NCBI RefSeq assembly: GCF_037126175.1
Contig: NZ_CP146986.1
Span: 62,001 to 126,000, forward strand
DNA length: 64,000 bases
Source: Pseudomonas sp. RSB 5.4
GTDB taxonomy: Bacteria > Pseudomonadota > Gammaproteobacteria > Pseudomonadales > Pseudomonadaceae
Reading direction: 5' to 3'
Below the pieces are notes generated by a model. That model worked only from the letters and a program-made list of their open reading frames with translations, was not told the origin of the DNA and made no database searches. The translations under genes were made by a program, and so were the position numbers. Shown piece after piece: positions 9,685-18,046 of this stretch (positions are counted from its first letter, which is position 1; every line of letters starts with the position of its first letter).

Positions 9685-11448
9685 ATGGCAGTAGTAAATG
9701 GAACGAGTGAAGCGGATGTCCTGTCGGGCACCGATGGCAATGACGAACTCCATGGACTGGAGTCCGACGATCAGCTGCTGGCCAGTGCGGGATCCGACCT
9801 GCTCGACGGTGGTGAAGGTTTTGACACGGCGAACTATTACGCAATGGGGTCGGGAGTCAGCGTCGAGTTTGGCACTGGTGTGGCAACGGTCGCAGGGTCT
9901 GACGGCAAGATCGATACGCTGGTGTCGGTGGAAAAGGTGGCCGGCAGTTATCACAACGACACGTTTACCGTTTCCGTGGGCGGGGTGACGCTGGAGGGCA
10001 GCGGCGGTGATGATCTGTACATCGTCGACGCCGAAGGCGTGACCCTCGTTGAAGAAAACTACGGTGGCTACGACGAGCTGCGCACCAGCCTCAACACGGT
10101 CAAGATGGACCCATTCATCGAGAAGCTGACCTTCACTGGCACGGGGGATCTCAAGGTTTACGGCAATGCCAGTGATAACGAGATCATCGGTGGCGCGGGC
10201 AATGACTGGCTGTGGGGTGGCGCCGGTGCCGACCACTTCGTCGGTGGCGATGGTTACGATACGGTCAGCTACAGCGACAGTCTCGAGGGCGTGCGCGTCG
10301 AAGACTTTACCAACTACGACGGACTGACCATTGCTTACGGCGATACCTTTACCGGTATCGAGGCGATTCAGGGCTCGGGGTTCGATGATGTGATTTATCG
10401 CCATCAAGGCTCGATGGTCATCGATGGTGCCGACGGTCATGACACCGTGAATTATCGTTACGCGTTCGATGTGGCCAACGTTGTGATCGGCGGTGGCACC
10501 AATGCTGCGGGCGATACGTTGCTTAGCGTGGAAGAAGTCATCGGCTCCACCGGTGCTGACCGCTTCACCGTGAACGCCAGCGGTGTGACGGTCGCAGGCG
10601 GTCACGGTGATGACGTTTATGTGATCAACAGCGCCGGCGTGACGGTCGAGGAAGACGACAGTTTCATGGGCGGAACCGATCACGTGTTCACCAGCCTTTC
10701 GGAACTGAAGCTGAGTGCGTTCGTGGAAAACCTGACCTATACCGGCACTGCCGACTTCACCGGCTACGGTAACGACGAAGCCAACACCATCATTTCCGGT
10801 GCCGGCAATGACGTGTTGCTGGGCGGTGCAGGTGGCGACCGTTTTGTAGGCGGAGCCGGTGTCGACACCGTCAGCTACGAAGACAGCACTGAGGGGTTGA
10901 GTGTCTCTCTCGGCTGGGGCCTGCAGAGCGGGATCGCTCTTTACGACACGTACATCGACATCGAAAACCTGCGTGGCAGCCATTTCAATGATGTGCTGCA
11001 AGGTGATTGGGGCGACAACATTCTGGAGGGCGGTGCGGGCGACGATTTCATTCAGGGTGGCGCAGGTGCGGACATTCTTTATGGAGGCCTGGCATCCGGT
11101 CTGGATGGCGAGGCGCCGCAGAACGATACGCTGATTGGTGGCGATGGCGATGACACCTATGTGGTGAATGCCCCAGGCCTGGTATCCATTCAGGATATGG
11201 CGAGCAGCTACAACGACACCCTGATCATGAACACCATTGCCAACCTCAGTCAGTTGAGCGTCACGCGCGTCGGCGACGATGCCTACCTGCACGGCGCCAA
11301 TGACGGCAGCAGCGGTGTGCCGGCCAATGGCGTGAAACTGGTGGACTGGTATGTGGGTGGGTATAACAACATCGAGCATCTGCAGACCGCTGACGGCCAG
11401 TCCTACGACCTGCCTGCCATGATCGATGGATTCGCGATGTTTGGCTGA
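9685..11448 (+). CDS. RTX-type (hemolysin repeat) calcium-binding protein, probably secreted
   Basis: The 587-residue acidic, Gly/Asp-rich protein carries nonapeptide-like GGxGxDxxx repeats in several clusters: near the N-terminus (residues about 30-50), at about 170-195 (GGAGNDWLWGGAGADHF), at about 373-395 and at about 448-475 (GGAGDDFIQGGAGADIL). Such repeats form calcium-binding beta-rolls in proteins exported by type I secretion through an uncleaved C-terminal signal. No Sec signal peptide is visible, and no type I secretion gene lies in the window. The ATG has a good ribosome site (AAGGAAG). Position inside a flagellar glycosylation region is unusual. A surface or filament-associated role is only a guess. 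Confidence 0.85.
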   Translation: MAVVNGTSEADVLSGTDGNDELHGLESDDQLLASAGSDLLDGGEGFDTANYYAMGSGVSVEFGTGVATVAGSDGKIDTLVSVEKVAGSYHNDTFTVSVGGVTLEGSGGDDLYIVDAEGVTLVEENYGGYDELRTSLNTVKMDPFIEKLTFTGTGDLKVYGNASDNEIIGGAGNDWLWGGAGADHFVGGDGYDTVSYSDSLEGVRVEDFTNYDGLTIAYGDTFTGIEAIQGSGFDDVIYRHQGSMVIDGADGHDTVNYRYAFDVANVVIGGGTNAAGDTLLSVEEVIGSTGADRFTVNASGVTVAGGHGDDVYVINSAGVTVEEDDSFMGGTDHVFTSLSELKLSAFVENLTYTGTADFTGYGNDEANTIISGAGNDVLLGGAGGDRFVGGAGVDTVSYEDSTEGLSVSLGWGLQSGIALYDTYIDIENLRGSHFNDVLQGDWGDNILEGGAGDDFIQGGAGADILYGGLASGLDGEAPQNDTLIGGDGDDTYVVNAPGLVSIQDMASSYNDTLIMNTIANLSQLSVTRVGDDAYLHGANDGSSGVPANGVKLVDWYVGGYNNIEHLQTADGQSYDLPAMIDGFAMFG

Positions 11449-11477
11449 TCCGTCCGATTCATTGAAGTAGCTGGATG

Positions 11478-11514
11478 AAAGGGATGATTCCGGAAACGGA
11501 CTCATCCCTTTTTC
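11478..11514 (+). terminator. Terminator after the RTX gene
   Basis: AAAGGGATGA and TCATCCCTTT form a 10-pair stem followed by a run of T, starting 29 bases after the stop codon. It isolates the RTX gene from the glycan operon. Confidence 0.85.
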
Positions 11515-11551
11515 ATGCCTTGAATTCCCGCCGACGCCGCGCTCGCGGAGC

Positions 11552-11567
11552 TGGCGCGTTTCCTGCA
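11552..11567 (+). promoter_or_regulatory. Sigma-54 promoter of the glycan operon
   Basis: TGGCGC-GTTTC-CTGCA has the GG and GC dinucleotides at exactly -24/-12 spacing. It lies about 137 bases upstream of rfbF, after the RTX terminator, and would place sugar synthesis under RpoN and probably FleQ control. An RpoN-dependent promoter has been described for the P. aeruginosa flagellin glycosylation island. Confidence 0.6.
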
Positions 11568-11703
11568 AGTCCCCCTCAAATCGCCATAAAACGAGCGCTC
11601 GCGGTCATCGCAGCGGCGCCGCAGGCGGCAAAAGGGTTAGCCAGACGGCGCGCATCGCTCAAAAAAGCCATGCGCAGCCCAGTGACGAACGAGAGGGGAG
11701 ACG

Positions 11704-12477
11704 ATGAAGGCAGTTATTTTGGCGGGTGGCCTCGGCACACGCATCAGTGAAGAGTCGCACCTCAAGCCCAAGCCGATGATCGAGATCGGCGGCAAGCCAA
11801 TTCTCTGGCACATCATGAAGCAGTATTCCGCTCACGGAATCCACGACTTCGTGATTTGCCTGGGCTACAAGGGCTATGCGATCAAGGACTTCTTCGCCAA
11901 CTACTTCCTGCACACCTCCGACGTCACTTTCAACATGCGCGAGAACCGCATGGACGTGCATCAGAATTACAGCGAGCCGTGGAGCGTCACCCTGATCGAC
12001 ACCGGCGAGGAAACCATGACCGGTGGTCGTCTGTTGCGTGCCGGTCGTTACCTCAAGGATGAAGAGGCGTTCTGCTTCACCTACGGCGATGGCGTTTCCG
12101 ACATCAACATTGCTCAGCTCGTCGATTACCACAAAGCCCACGGTCGCCTGGCCACCGTCACCGCGGTGCAGCCGCCGGGACGTTACGGCGCCCTCGAGCG
12201 CCAGGGCGATCAGGTGCTGGGTTTCACCGAGAAACCGCGCGGCGACGGTGGCTGGATCAACGGCGGCTTCTTCGTGCTGTCACCCAAAGTCCTGTCCTAT
12301 ATCACTGGCGATGAAACCACCTGGGAAGCCGAGCCGCTGGCGCGTCTGGCTCAGGAAGAACAGTTGAACGCCTTCGAACACGAAGGCTTCTGGCATCCGA
12401 TGGACACCCTGCGCGACAAGAACCATCTCGAAGCGCTGTGGCAGAGCGGGGAGGCCCCATGGAAGCAATGGGCCTGA
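11704..12477 (+). CDS. rfbF: Glucose-1-phosphate cytidylyltransferase (RfbF/DdhA)
   Basis: It makes CDP-glucose from CTP and glucose-1-phosphate, the entry step of CDP-6-deoxysugar synthesis. The N-terminus [18 protein letters not shown] is the nucleotidyltransferase signature, followed by [18 protein letters not shown] and the family segment [14 protein letters not shown]. The length, 257 residues, is normal for the family. GAGAGGGGAGACG precedes the ATG. It is the first gene of a long operon, and rfbG overlaps its end by 19 bases. Confidence 0.95.
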   Translation: MKAVILAGGLGTRISEESHLKPKPMIEIGGKPILWHIMKQYSAHGIHDFVICLGYKGYAIKDFFANYFLHTSDVTFNMRENRMDVHQNYSEPWSVTLIDTGEETMTGGRLLRAGRYLKDEEAFCFTYGDGVSDINIAQLVDYHKAHGRLATVTAVQPPGRYGALERQGDQVLGFTEKPRGDGGWINGGFFVLSPKVLSYITGDETTWEAEPLARLAQEEQLNAFEHEGFWHPMDTLRDKNHLEALWQSGEAPWKQWA

Positions 12478-13541
12478 GCGCGGATTTCTGGCGCGGCAAA
12501 CGTGTGCTGGTCACCGGTCACACCGGTTTCAAGGGCAGTTGGCTGACCCTGTGGCTGCAAAGCCTCGGCGCGCAAGTCAGCGGTTTCTCGCTGGATCCGT
12601 CGACCGAACCGAGCCTGTATGAACTGGCGCGGGTTCACGAAGGGATCAACGATCAGCGCGGTGATCTGCGCGATCTCGGCGCGTTGCTGGAGATCATTGC
12701 CGACACCGAGCCGGAGATCGTCCTGCACCTGGCCGCGCAGCCACTGGTGCGTGAAGGCTATCGCGACCCGCTGGGGACTTACTCCAGCAATGTCATGGGC
12801 ACGCTGAACCTGCTCGAAGCGATCCGTCAGGTCGGTTGCGTACGCGCCTGCGTGCTGGTGACCACCGACAAGGTTTACGCCAACAAGGAATGGCTGTGGC
12901 CGTACCGCGAAGACGAAGCCCTTGGCGGGCACGATCCTTACAGCAGCAGCAAGGCCTGCTGCGAATTGTTGGCACAGTCTTATGCGGCGTCGTTCTTCCC
13001 GGCCGACAAGTACGCCGAGCACGGTCTGGCCCTGGCCACCGCGCGCGCTGGCAACGTGCTGGGCGGCGGCGACTTCGCCCCGGAGCGCCTGATTCCCGAC
13101 GTGCTCAAAGCCTGGACTGCCGACGAGCCGGTGACCCTGCGTTACCCGCAAGCCGTGCGCCCGTGGCAGCACGCGCTGGAACCGCTGGCCGGTTACCTGC
13201 AACTGGCGGCGGGGCTCTACGAACAAGGCCCGGAATACGCCGGGGCGTGGAACTTCGGCCCGGGCGAGGCGGACATGTGCAGCGTCGGCGAAGTGGTCGA
13301 ACTGCTCGCCAGTCGCTGGCCACAGGCACGCGGTTTGCGCATCGAAAAAAGCGAGCTGCACGAGGCTGGCCTGCTGCGCCTGGACAGCAGTCGCGCCCGT
13401 CAGGTGTTGGGCTGGCAGCCACGTTGGACCTTGCAGCAGTGCCTGACCCAGACCCTCGACTGGCATCTGGCGTGGCAGAACGGCGATGACATGCGCAACG
13501 TCACTCTCGGTCAACTGAACCTGTACCGAGGCGCGCTGTGA
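12459..13541 (+). CDS. rfbG: CDP-glucose 4,6-dehydratase (RfbG/DdhB)
   Basis: This short-chain dehydratase turns CDP-glucose into CDP-4-keto-6-deoxyglucose. It shows the NAD-binding motif [11 protein letters not shown] near the N-terminus, the active-site segment VTTDKVY and the YSSSK motif of the extended SDR family. I chose the ATG at 12459, which follows GGGGAGG by about 5 bases; an in-frame GTG at 12438 would add 7 residues. The product has 360 residues, as expected. The stop overlaps the next start (GTGA). Confidence 0.95.
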   Translation: MEAMGLSADFWRGKRVLVTGHTGFKGSWLTLWLQSLGAQVSGFSLDPSTEPSLYELARVHEGINDQRGDLRDLGALLEIIADTEPEIVLHLAAQPLVREGYRDPLGTYSSNVMGTLNLLEAIRQVGCVRACVLVTTDKVYANKEWLWPYREDEALGGHDPYSSSKACCELLAQSYAASFFPADKYAEHGLALATARAGNVLGGGDFAPERLIPDVLKAWTADEPVTLRYPQAVRPWQHALEPLAGYLQLAAGLYEQGPEYAGAWNFGPGEADMCSVGEVVELLASRWPQARGLRIEKSELHEAGLLRLDSSRARQVLGWQPRWTLQQCLTQTLDWHLAWQNGDDMRNVTLGQLNLYRGAL

Positions 13542-14098
13542 GCGAGTTTTCCTTGAAACCGTTGCCGCTGGCCGGGCTGTTCAGCGTCCAGCACAAACGT
13601 TTCGAAGATCAGCGCGGGCACTTCGCCCGGTTGTTCTGCGAAGGCAGCCTGAGCGCGTTCGGCAGCGAATTTCACATCCGCCAGATCAACCATTCCTGCA
13701 CCCGCGAGAAGGGCAGTGTGCGCGGTCTGCATTACCAGAACGCCAATGCACCGGAAGCCAAGCTGATCACCTGTCTGCGCGGTGAGGTGTGGGATGTGGC
13801 GGTGGATCTGCGCCCTGATTCCGAAACCTTTTTGCACTGGCACGCCGAGCATCTGCAGGCCGGCGACGGTCGCAGCCTGTTGATTCCGGCCGGCTTCGCC
13901 CACGGCTTCCAGACCCTGAGCGACGACGCCGAACTGCTTTACCTGCACAGCGCTGATTACGCGCCGGAACATGAGGGCGGTCTGTCGGTGAACGATCCAC
14001 GGCTGGCGATTGCCTGGCCGTTGCCTGTCAATAATTTGTCAGCGCGTGATTCCAGCCATCCCGCGCTCGATCAACACTTTGCTGGAGTGCGTCTATGA
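13538..14098 (+). CDS. RmlC-like NDP-4-keto-6-deoxyhexose 3,5-epimerase
   Basis: The protein belongs to the dTDP-4-dehydrorhamnose 3,5-epimerase cupin family (186 residues, normal length). It has RGHFARLF, the substrate-binding segment RGLHYQNANAPEAKL with the probable catalytic His, and LLIPAGFAHGFQTLSD. In this operon the substrate is more likely CDP-4-keto-6-deoxyglucose than a dTDP sugar, because no rmlA or rmlB is present. Whether it inverts C3, C5 or both cannot be read from the sequence. The GTG start overlaps the rfbG stop. Confidence 0.88.
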   Translation: MSEFSLKPLPLAGLFSVQHKRFEDQRGHFARLFCEGSLSAFGSEFHIRQINHSCTREKGSVRGLHYQNANAPEAKLITCLRGEVWDVAVDLRPDSETFLHWHAEHLQAGDGRSLLIPAGFAHGFQTLSDDAELLYLHSADYAPEHEGGLSVNDPRLAIAWPLPVNNLSARDSSHPALDQHFAGVRL

Positions 14099-15321
14099 AC
14101 TGCCGTGGGTGCGCCGCACCGCTGAGCCTGCCGCTGATCGACCTCGGCACCTCGCCACCGTCCAACGCCTACGTGCACGCCGAGCGCCTGGAACAGGCCG
14201 AGCAATGGGTGCCGCTGAAGGTTGCCGTGTGCCAGCAATGCTGGCTGGTGCAGACCGAGGATTACACCCGCGCCGACAGCCTGTTCGATGCCGAGTACGC
14301 TTACTTCAGTTCGTTCTCCAGCACCTGGCTGGCCCATGCCGAGCGCTATGTCGCCGAGATGGTCGAGCGCTTTGCTCTGAACGCCGACAGCCGTGTGGTC
14401 GAAATTGCCGCCAATGACGGCTATCTGCTGCAGTACGTCGCTGCTCGCGGCATCCCGTGTCTGGGTGTCGAGCCGACCCGCAGCACCGCGCAAGCGGCGC
14501 GGGAAAAGGGTCTGCAGATTCGTGAAGTGTTCTTCGGTCGCGACAGCGCAGCACAGCTGAAAAGCGAAGGCTGGGGTGCCGACCTGATGGCCGCCAATAA
14601 CGTGCTCGCGCATGTGCCGGACATCAATGATTTCCTCGGTGGTTTCGCCACGCTGCTCAAGCCAACCGGCGTCGCCACTTTTGAATTTCCGCAACTGCTG
14701 ACGCTGATGGCCGGTGCGCAGTTCGACACGCTGTACCACGAGCACTATTCCTATCTGTCGCTGACCGCGGTGCAGGCACTGTGCGAGCGCAATGGTCTGG
14801 AAGTGTTTGATGTCAGTCAGTTGAGCACTCATGGCGGTTCGCTGCGGGTGTTCGTGCAACGCCAGGACGGCGAACGGCGTGCGGTGCAGCCGGCGGTGCA
14901 GCAACAGTTGCAGGCCGAACTGGATGCCGGGGTGAAAACCCCTGAGTACTACGCGACCCTCGCGCCGGCTGCCGAACGCATCAAGCATGAACTGCTGCGC
15001 TTCCTGTTGCAGGCCAAGGCCGACGGCAAGCGTGTGGTCGGTTACGGCGCGGCGGCCAAGGGCAACACCTTGCTCAACTACGCCGGGGTCAAACCCGACC
15101 TGCTGGCGTGGGTGGCCGATGCTAACCCGCACAAGCAGGGCAAGTTTCTGCCGGGCAGCCGTATCCCGATTGTCGCGCCGACGCAGATCGATAGCGAAAA
15201 ACCGGACTACGTGCTGGTACTGCCGTGGAACCTGCTGCACGAAGTCAGTCAGCAACTGGCGCAGGTGCGTCAGTGGGACGGGCGCTTCGTGATCGCCGTG
15301 CCTGAGATGAAAATCCTGTGA
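14095..15321 (+). CDS. Sugar C-methyltransferase with N-terminal zinc domain (TylC3/NovU type)
   Basis: This 408-residue protein has the three-part layout of C-methyltransferases acting on NDP-4-keto-6-deoxyhexoses. An N-terminal zinc domain holds Cys3, Cys6, Cys46 and Cys49. A SAM-binding Rossmann domain contains VVEIAANDGYLLQY near residues 101-114 and the active-site segment YHEHYSYLS near 213. A C-terminal domain contains VVGYGAAAKGNTLLNY. Relatives methylate C3 of the ketosugar. It follows the epimerase with an ATGA overlap, so a CDP-3-C-methyl-6-deoxyhexose is the likely intermediate (inference). Confidence 0.88.
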   Translation: MNCRGCAAPLSLPLIDLGTSPPSNAYVHAERLEQAEQWVPLKVAVCQQCWLVQTEDYTRADSLFDAEYAYFSSFSSTWLAHAERYVAEMVERFALNADSRVVEIAANDGYLLQYVAARGIPCLGVEPTRSTAQAAREKGLQIREVFFGRDSAAQLKSEGWGADLMAANNVLAHVPDINDFLGGFATLLKPTGVATFEFPQLLTLMAGAQFDTLYHEHYSYLSLTAVQALCERNGLEVFDVSQLSTHGGSLRVFVQRQDGERRAVQPAVQQQLQAELDAGVKTPEYYATLAPAAERIKHELLRFLLQAKADGKRVVGYGAAAKGNTLLNYAGVKPDLLAWVADANPHKQGKFLPGSRIPIVAPTQIDSEKPDYVLVLPWNLLHEVSQQLAQVRQWDGRFVIAVPEMKIL

Positions 15322-16169
15322 AAGTTCTGGTCACCGGGGCCACGGGCTTCGTCGGCCGGCATCTGGTCGCGGCGTTGCTCGCGCGTGGCTGCGACGTTCG
15401 CGCGGTGGCGCGCAATTCAGATACGGCTGCGAGCATGCCGTGGATCAACGACGTCGAATTCGTCGCGGCGGATATTCATGCGGCGGATCTGGATATTGCG
15501 GCGCTCACCGACGGCATCGAGGTCCTCGCGCATCTGGCCTGGCCGGGGTTGCCGAACTATCGGGCGCTGTTCCATTTCGAGCACAACCTGATGGCCGACT
15601 ACCGCTTTATCAAAAGCGCGGTCGAGGCGGGTGTGGCGCAAGTGCTGGTGACGGGCACCTGCTTCGAGTACGGCATGCAAAGCGGCCCGCTCAGTGAGCA
15701 GGTCGAGCCGCAGCCGAGCAATCCTTACGGTCTGGCGAAACACACGCTGCATCTGTTTTTGCAAAATCTGCAGCAGGAAAAACCGTTCACCTTGCAGTGG
15801 GCGCGTCTGTTCTATCTGCATGGCGAAGGGCAGAACCCCAACAGTCTGCTGGCAGCGCTGGACCGGGCGATCGATGCAGGGGAGGCGTCGTTCAACATGT
15901 CTGGCGGCGAGCAGTTGCGGGACTTTTTGCCGATCGCCAGCGCCGCCGCTTACCTCGCCACGATCGTCCATCAGCGCGATTTCAACGGCGTGATCAACTG
16001 CGCCAGCGGCCAACCGGTATCGGTGCGCGCACTGGTTGAACAACGGCTGCGCGAGCGCGGTGCGGCACTGAATCTGAACCTCGGCCATTACCCTTATCCG
16101 ACCCATGAACCGATGGCGTTCTGGGCCGTGACCGAGCGTTTGCAACAGCTACTGGGAGAGCCGCAATGA
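15318..16169 (+). CDS. NAD(P)-dependent sugar epimerase/4-ketoreductase
   Basis: This is an extended short-chain dehydrogenase of 283 residues. It begins with the nucleotide-binding motif VTGATGFVGRHLV and has the catalytic YxxxK in NPYGLAKHTL, preceded by TGTCFEYG. In relation to its neighbours it is the best candidate for the final C4 ketoreductase of the CDP-sugar route, but an epimerase role is also possible. The GTG start overlaps the previous stop and the product ends in an ATGA overlap with the next gene. Confidence 0.83.
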   Translation: MKVLVTGATGFVGRHLVAALLARGCDVRAVARNSDTAASMPWINDVEFVAADIHAADLDIAALTDGIEVLAHLAWPGLPNYRALFHFEHNLMADYRFIKSAVEAGVAQVLVTGTCFEYGMQSGPLSEQVEPQPSNPYGLAKHTLHLFLQNLQQEKPFTLQWARLFYLHGEGQNPNSLLAALDRAIDAGEASFNMSGGEQLRDFLPIASAAAYLATIVHQRDFNGVINCASGQPVSVRALVEQRLRERGAALNLNLGHYPYPTHEPMAFWAVTERLQQLLGEPQ

Positions 16170-17236
16170 GGCACGAGTTGTATCGGGTTACCGACCTGCC
16201 GGTGTTGCAGAACCGCACCTTTGCCGACCCGGAGTCGGCCAAGGCTTCGGCCAGCGCCGACATGCTGCTGGTGCAGGATGAGCGCAGCGGCCTGATCTTC
16301 AACGCCGCGTTCGATGCCGACAAGCTCAGCTATGACGCTGACTATCAGAACGAGCAGGCCCATTCGGGCCAGTTCCAGAAGCACCTGAGCGACGTCGAAG
16401 GCATCATCGCCAGGCACTTCAAGGGTCAGGAGCTGATCGAAGTCGGCTGCGGCAAGGGCTACTTCCTTGAGCTGCTCAAGGGCCTCGGTTATTCGATCAC
16501 CGGGATCGATCCGGCCTACGAAGGCGAAAACGCCGACGTGATCAAGGCGCCGTTCACCCGTGGTCTCGGCCTGGCGGCGGACGCCATCGTCCTGCGCCAT
16601 GTGCTGGAACACATCGAAGATCCGGTGAGCTTTCTGGCGGTGATTGCCGAAGCCAATCAGGGCGGGCAGATCTACATCGAAGTGCCGTGCTTCGACTGGA
16701 TCCTCGAGCACAAGGCCTGGTTCGACCTGTTCTACGAGCACGTCAATTATTTCCGCCTCGATGACCTGCGCCGGATGTTCGGCACCGTGCACGAGGCCGG
16801 TCACCTGTTCGGTGGCCAGTACCTGTACATCGTCGCCGACCTGTCGACGTTGCGCCTGACCCCGCAGCAACCGGTGCCACGCCTGACGCTGCCGGACGGT
16901 TTCACGGCGAGCCTTGAGCGCGCGGTGCAGATCATTCAATCCGCACCCGAGCAGGGTTCGGCGATCTGGGGCGCATCGTCCAAAGGCGTGATCTACTCGC
17001 TGTTCCTGCAGCGCGCGGGTGTCGCGGTGGATCGTGTGGTGGATATCAACCCGGCCAAGCAGGGGCGTTATCTACCCCTGAGCGGCGCGCGAGTGTCCTC
17101 GCCGCAAGAGGCCATGGATGCCTTGCCCGAAGGCGCCCACCTGTTTGTGATGAACTCCAATTACCTCGAAGAAATCAAGCGGATGACCGGTGGACGCTAC
17201 GTCTATCACGCCGTCGATAGCGCTTCGTTCCAGTGA
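16166..17236 (+). CDS. SAM-dependent methyltransferase, C-methyltransferase type without zinc domain
   Basis: The 356-residue protein has the SAM motif LIEVGCGKGYFLELL near residue 90, a post-motif segment VLRHVLEHIEDP, and YEHVNYF in place of the YHEHYSYLS of the gene at 14095. Its C-terminal domain (IWGASSKGVIYSLFL and VDINPAKQGRYLP) matches the C-terminal domain of that neighbour. The Cys-rich N-terminal zinc domain is absent. It may methylate a second position or act as a partner of the first enzyme; the substrate is unknown. Confidence 0.8.
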   Translation: MRHELYRVTDLPVLQNRTFADPESAKASASADMLLVQDERSGLIFNAAFDADKLSYDADYQNEQAHSGQFQKHLSDVEGIIARHFKGQELIEVGCGKGYFLELLKGLGYSITGIDPAYEGENADVIKAPFTRGLGLAADAIVLRHVLEHIEDPVSFLAVIAEANQGGQIYIEVPCFDWILEHKAWFDLFYEHVNYFRLDDLRRMFGTVHEAGHLFGGQYLYIVADLSTLRLTPQQPVPRLTLPDGFTASLERAVQIIQSAPEQGSAIWGASSKGVIYSLFLQRAGVAVDRVVDINPAKQGRYLPLSGARVSSPQEAMDALPEGAHLFVMNSNYLEEIKRMTGGRYVYHAVDSASFQ

Positions 17237-17991
17237 CCATTGAGACTTTGAACATGACCGACAACAGCATCAACCAAGCCTTCGAAGCCGAATGCCGCGA
17301 GCAGATCGCCCAGCAGGGTGACGACCAGAAACTCACTGGCCTGGCCCGTGACTTCTTCAACGAATCGGCCAAACACAAGTACAGCTACCACTTCTCGTGG
17401 ATGGGCCGCCCGATCATCCAGTTGCCACAAGACATGATGGCGATGCAGGAGATCATCTGGCAGGTCAAGCCGGATCTGGTCATCGAGTGCGGCATCGCCC
17501 ACGGCGGTTCGATCATCTACTACGCCTCCCTGCTGGAACTGCAAGGTCACGGCGAAGTGCTGGGCATCGACCTCGACATCCGCCCGCACAACCGTGAAGC
17601 GATCGAAAGCCACCCGATGGCCAAGCGCATCAAGATGATCGAAGGTTCGAGCATCGACCCGGCCATCGCCGCTCAGGTGCAGGCTGCGGCCAAGGGCAAG
17701 AAGGTCATTCTGGTGCTCGACTCCAACCACACCCACGACCACGTGCTCGAAGAGCTGCGCCTTTACGCGCCGCTGGTCTCGGTCGACAGCTACTGCGTGG
17801 TGATGGACACCGTGGTCGAAGACATGCCGGCCGATTTCTTCCCGGATCGCCCTTGGGGCCCGGGTGATAATCCTAAAACCGCAGTGTGGAAGTACCTGGA
17901 AGAGAACCAGGATTTCGAGATCGACCAGCAATTGCAGAACAAGCTGCTGATCACCGTGGCGCCGGACGGCTATCTGCGTCGCGTTCGTTAA
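17233..17991 (+). CDS. CmcI-family hydroxylase / sugar O-methyltransferase
   Basis: The 252-residue protein matches the cephalosporin hydroxylase CmcI / rhamnosyl O-methyltransferase family. It has VIECGIAHGGSIIYYA as the cofactor-binding segment, LGIDLDIRPHNR, the His-rich VLDSNHTHDHVLEEL and YCVVMDTVVEDMP. Members in polysaccharide loci usually O-methylate sugars; hydroxylation is the alternative. The GTG at 17233 overlaps the previous stop. An ATG at 17254 would shorten the protein by 7 residues. It closes the first half of the glycan operon. Confidence 0.82.
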   Translation: MTIETLNMTDNSINQAFEAECREQIAQQGDDQKLTGLARDFFNESAKHKYSYHFSWMGRPIIQLPQDMMAMQEIIWQVKPDLVIECGIAHGGSIIYYASLLELQGHGEVLGIDLDIRPHNREAIESHPMAKRIKMIEGSSIDPAIAAQVQAAAKGKKVILVLDSNHTHDHVLEELRLYAPLVSVDSYCVVMDTVVEDMPADFFPDRPWGPGDNPKTAVWKYLEENQDFEIDQQLQNKLLITVAPDGYLRRVR

Positions 17992-18046
17992 TTCGCAACA
18001 TCACCAAAGCGTTATCTCGGCGAGTCGCCGGTTGTGGAGAGAAGTT

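Noticed and set aside
9559..11568. A 669-codon minus-strand frame opposite the RTX gene
   Set aside because: The plus strand encodes clear GGxGxD repeats with a ribosome site and terminator, so the antisense frame is a by-product.
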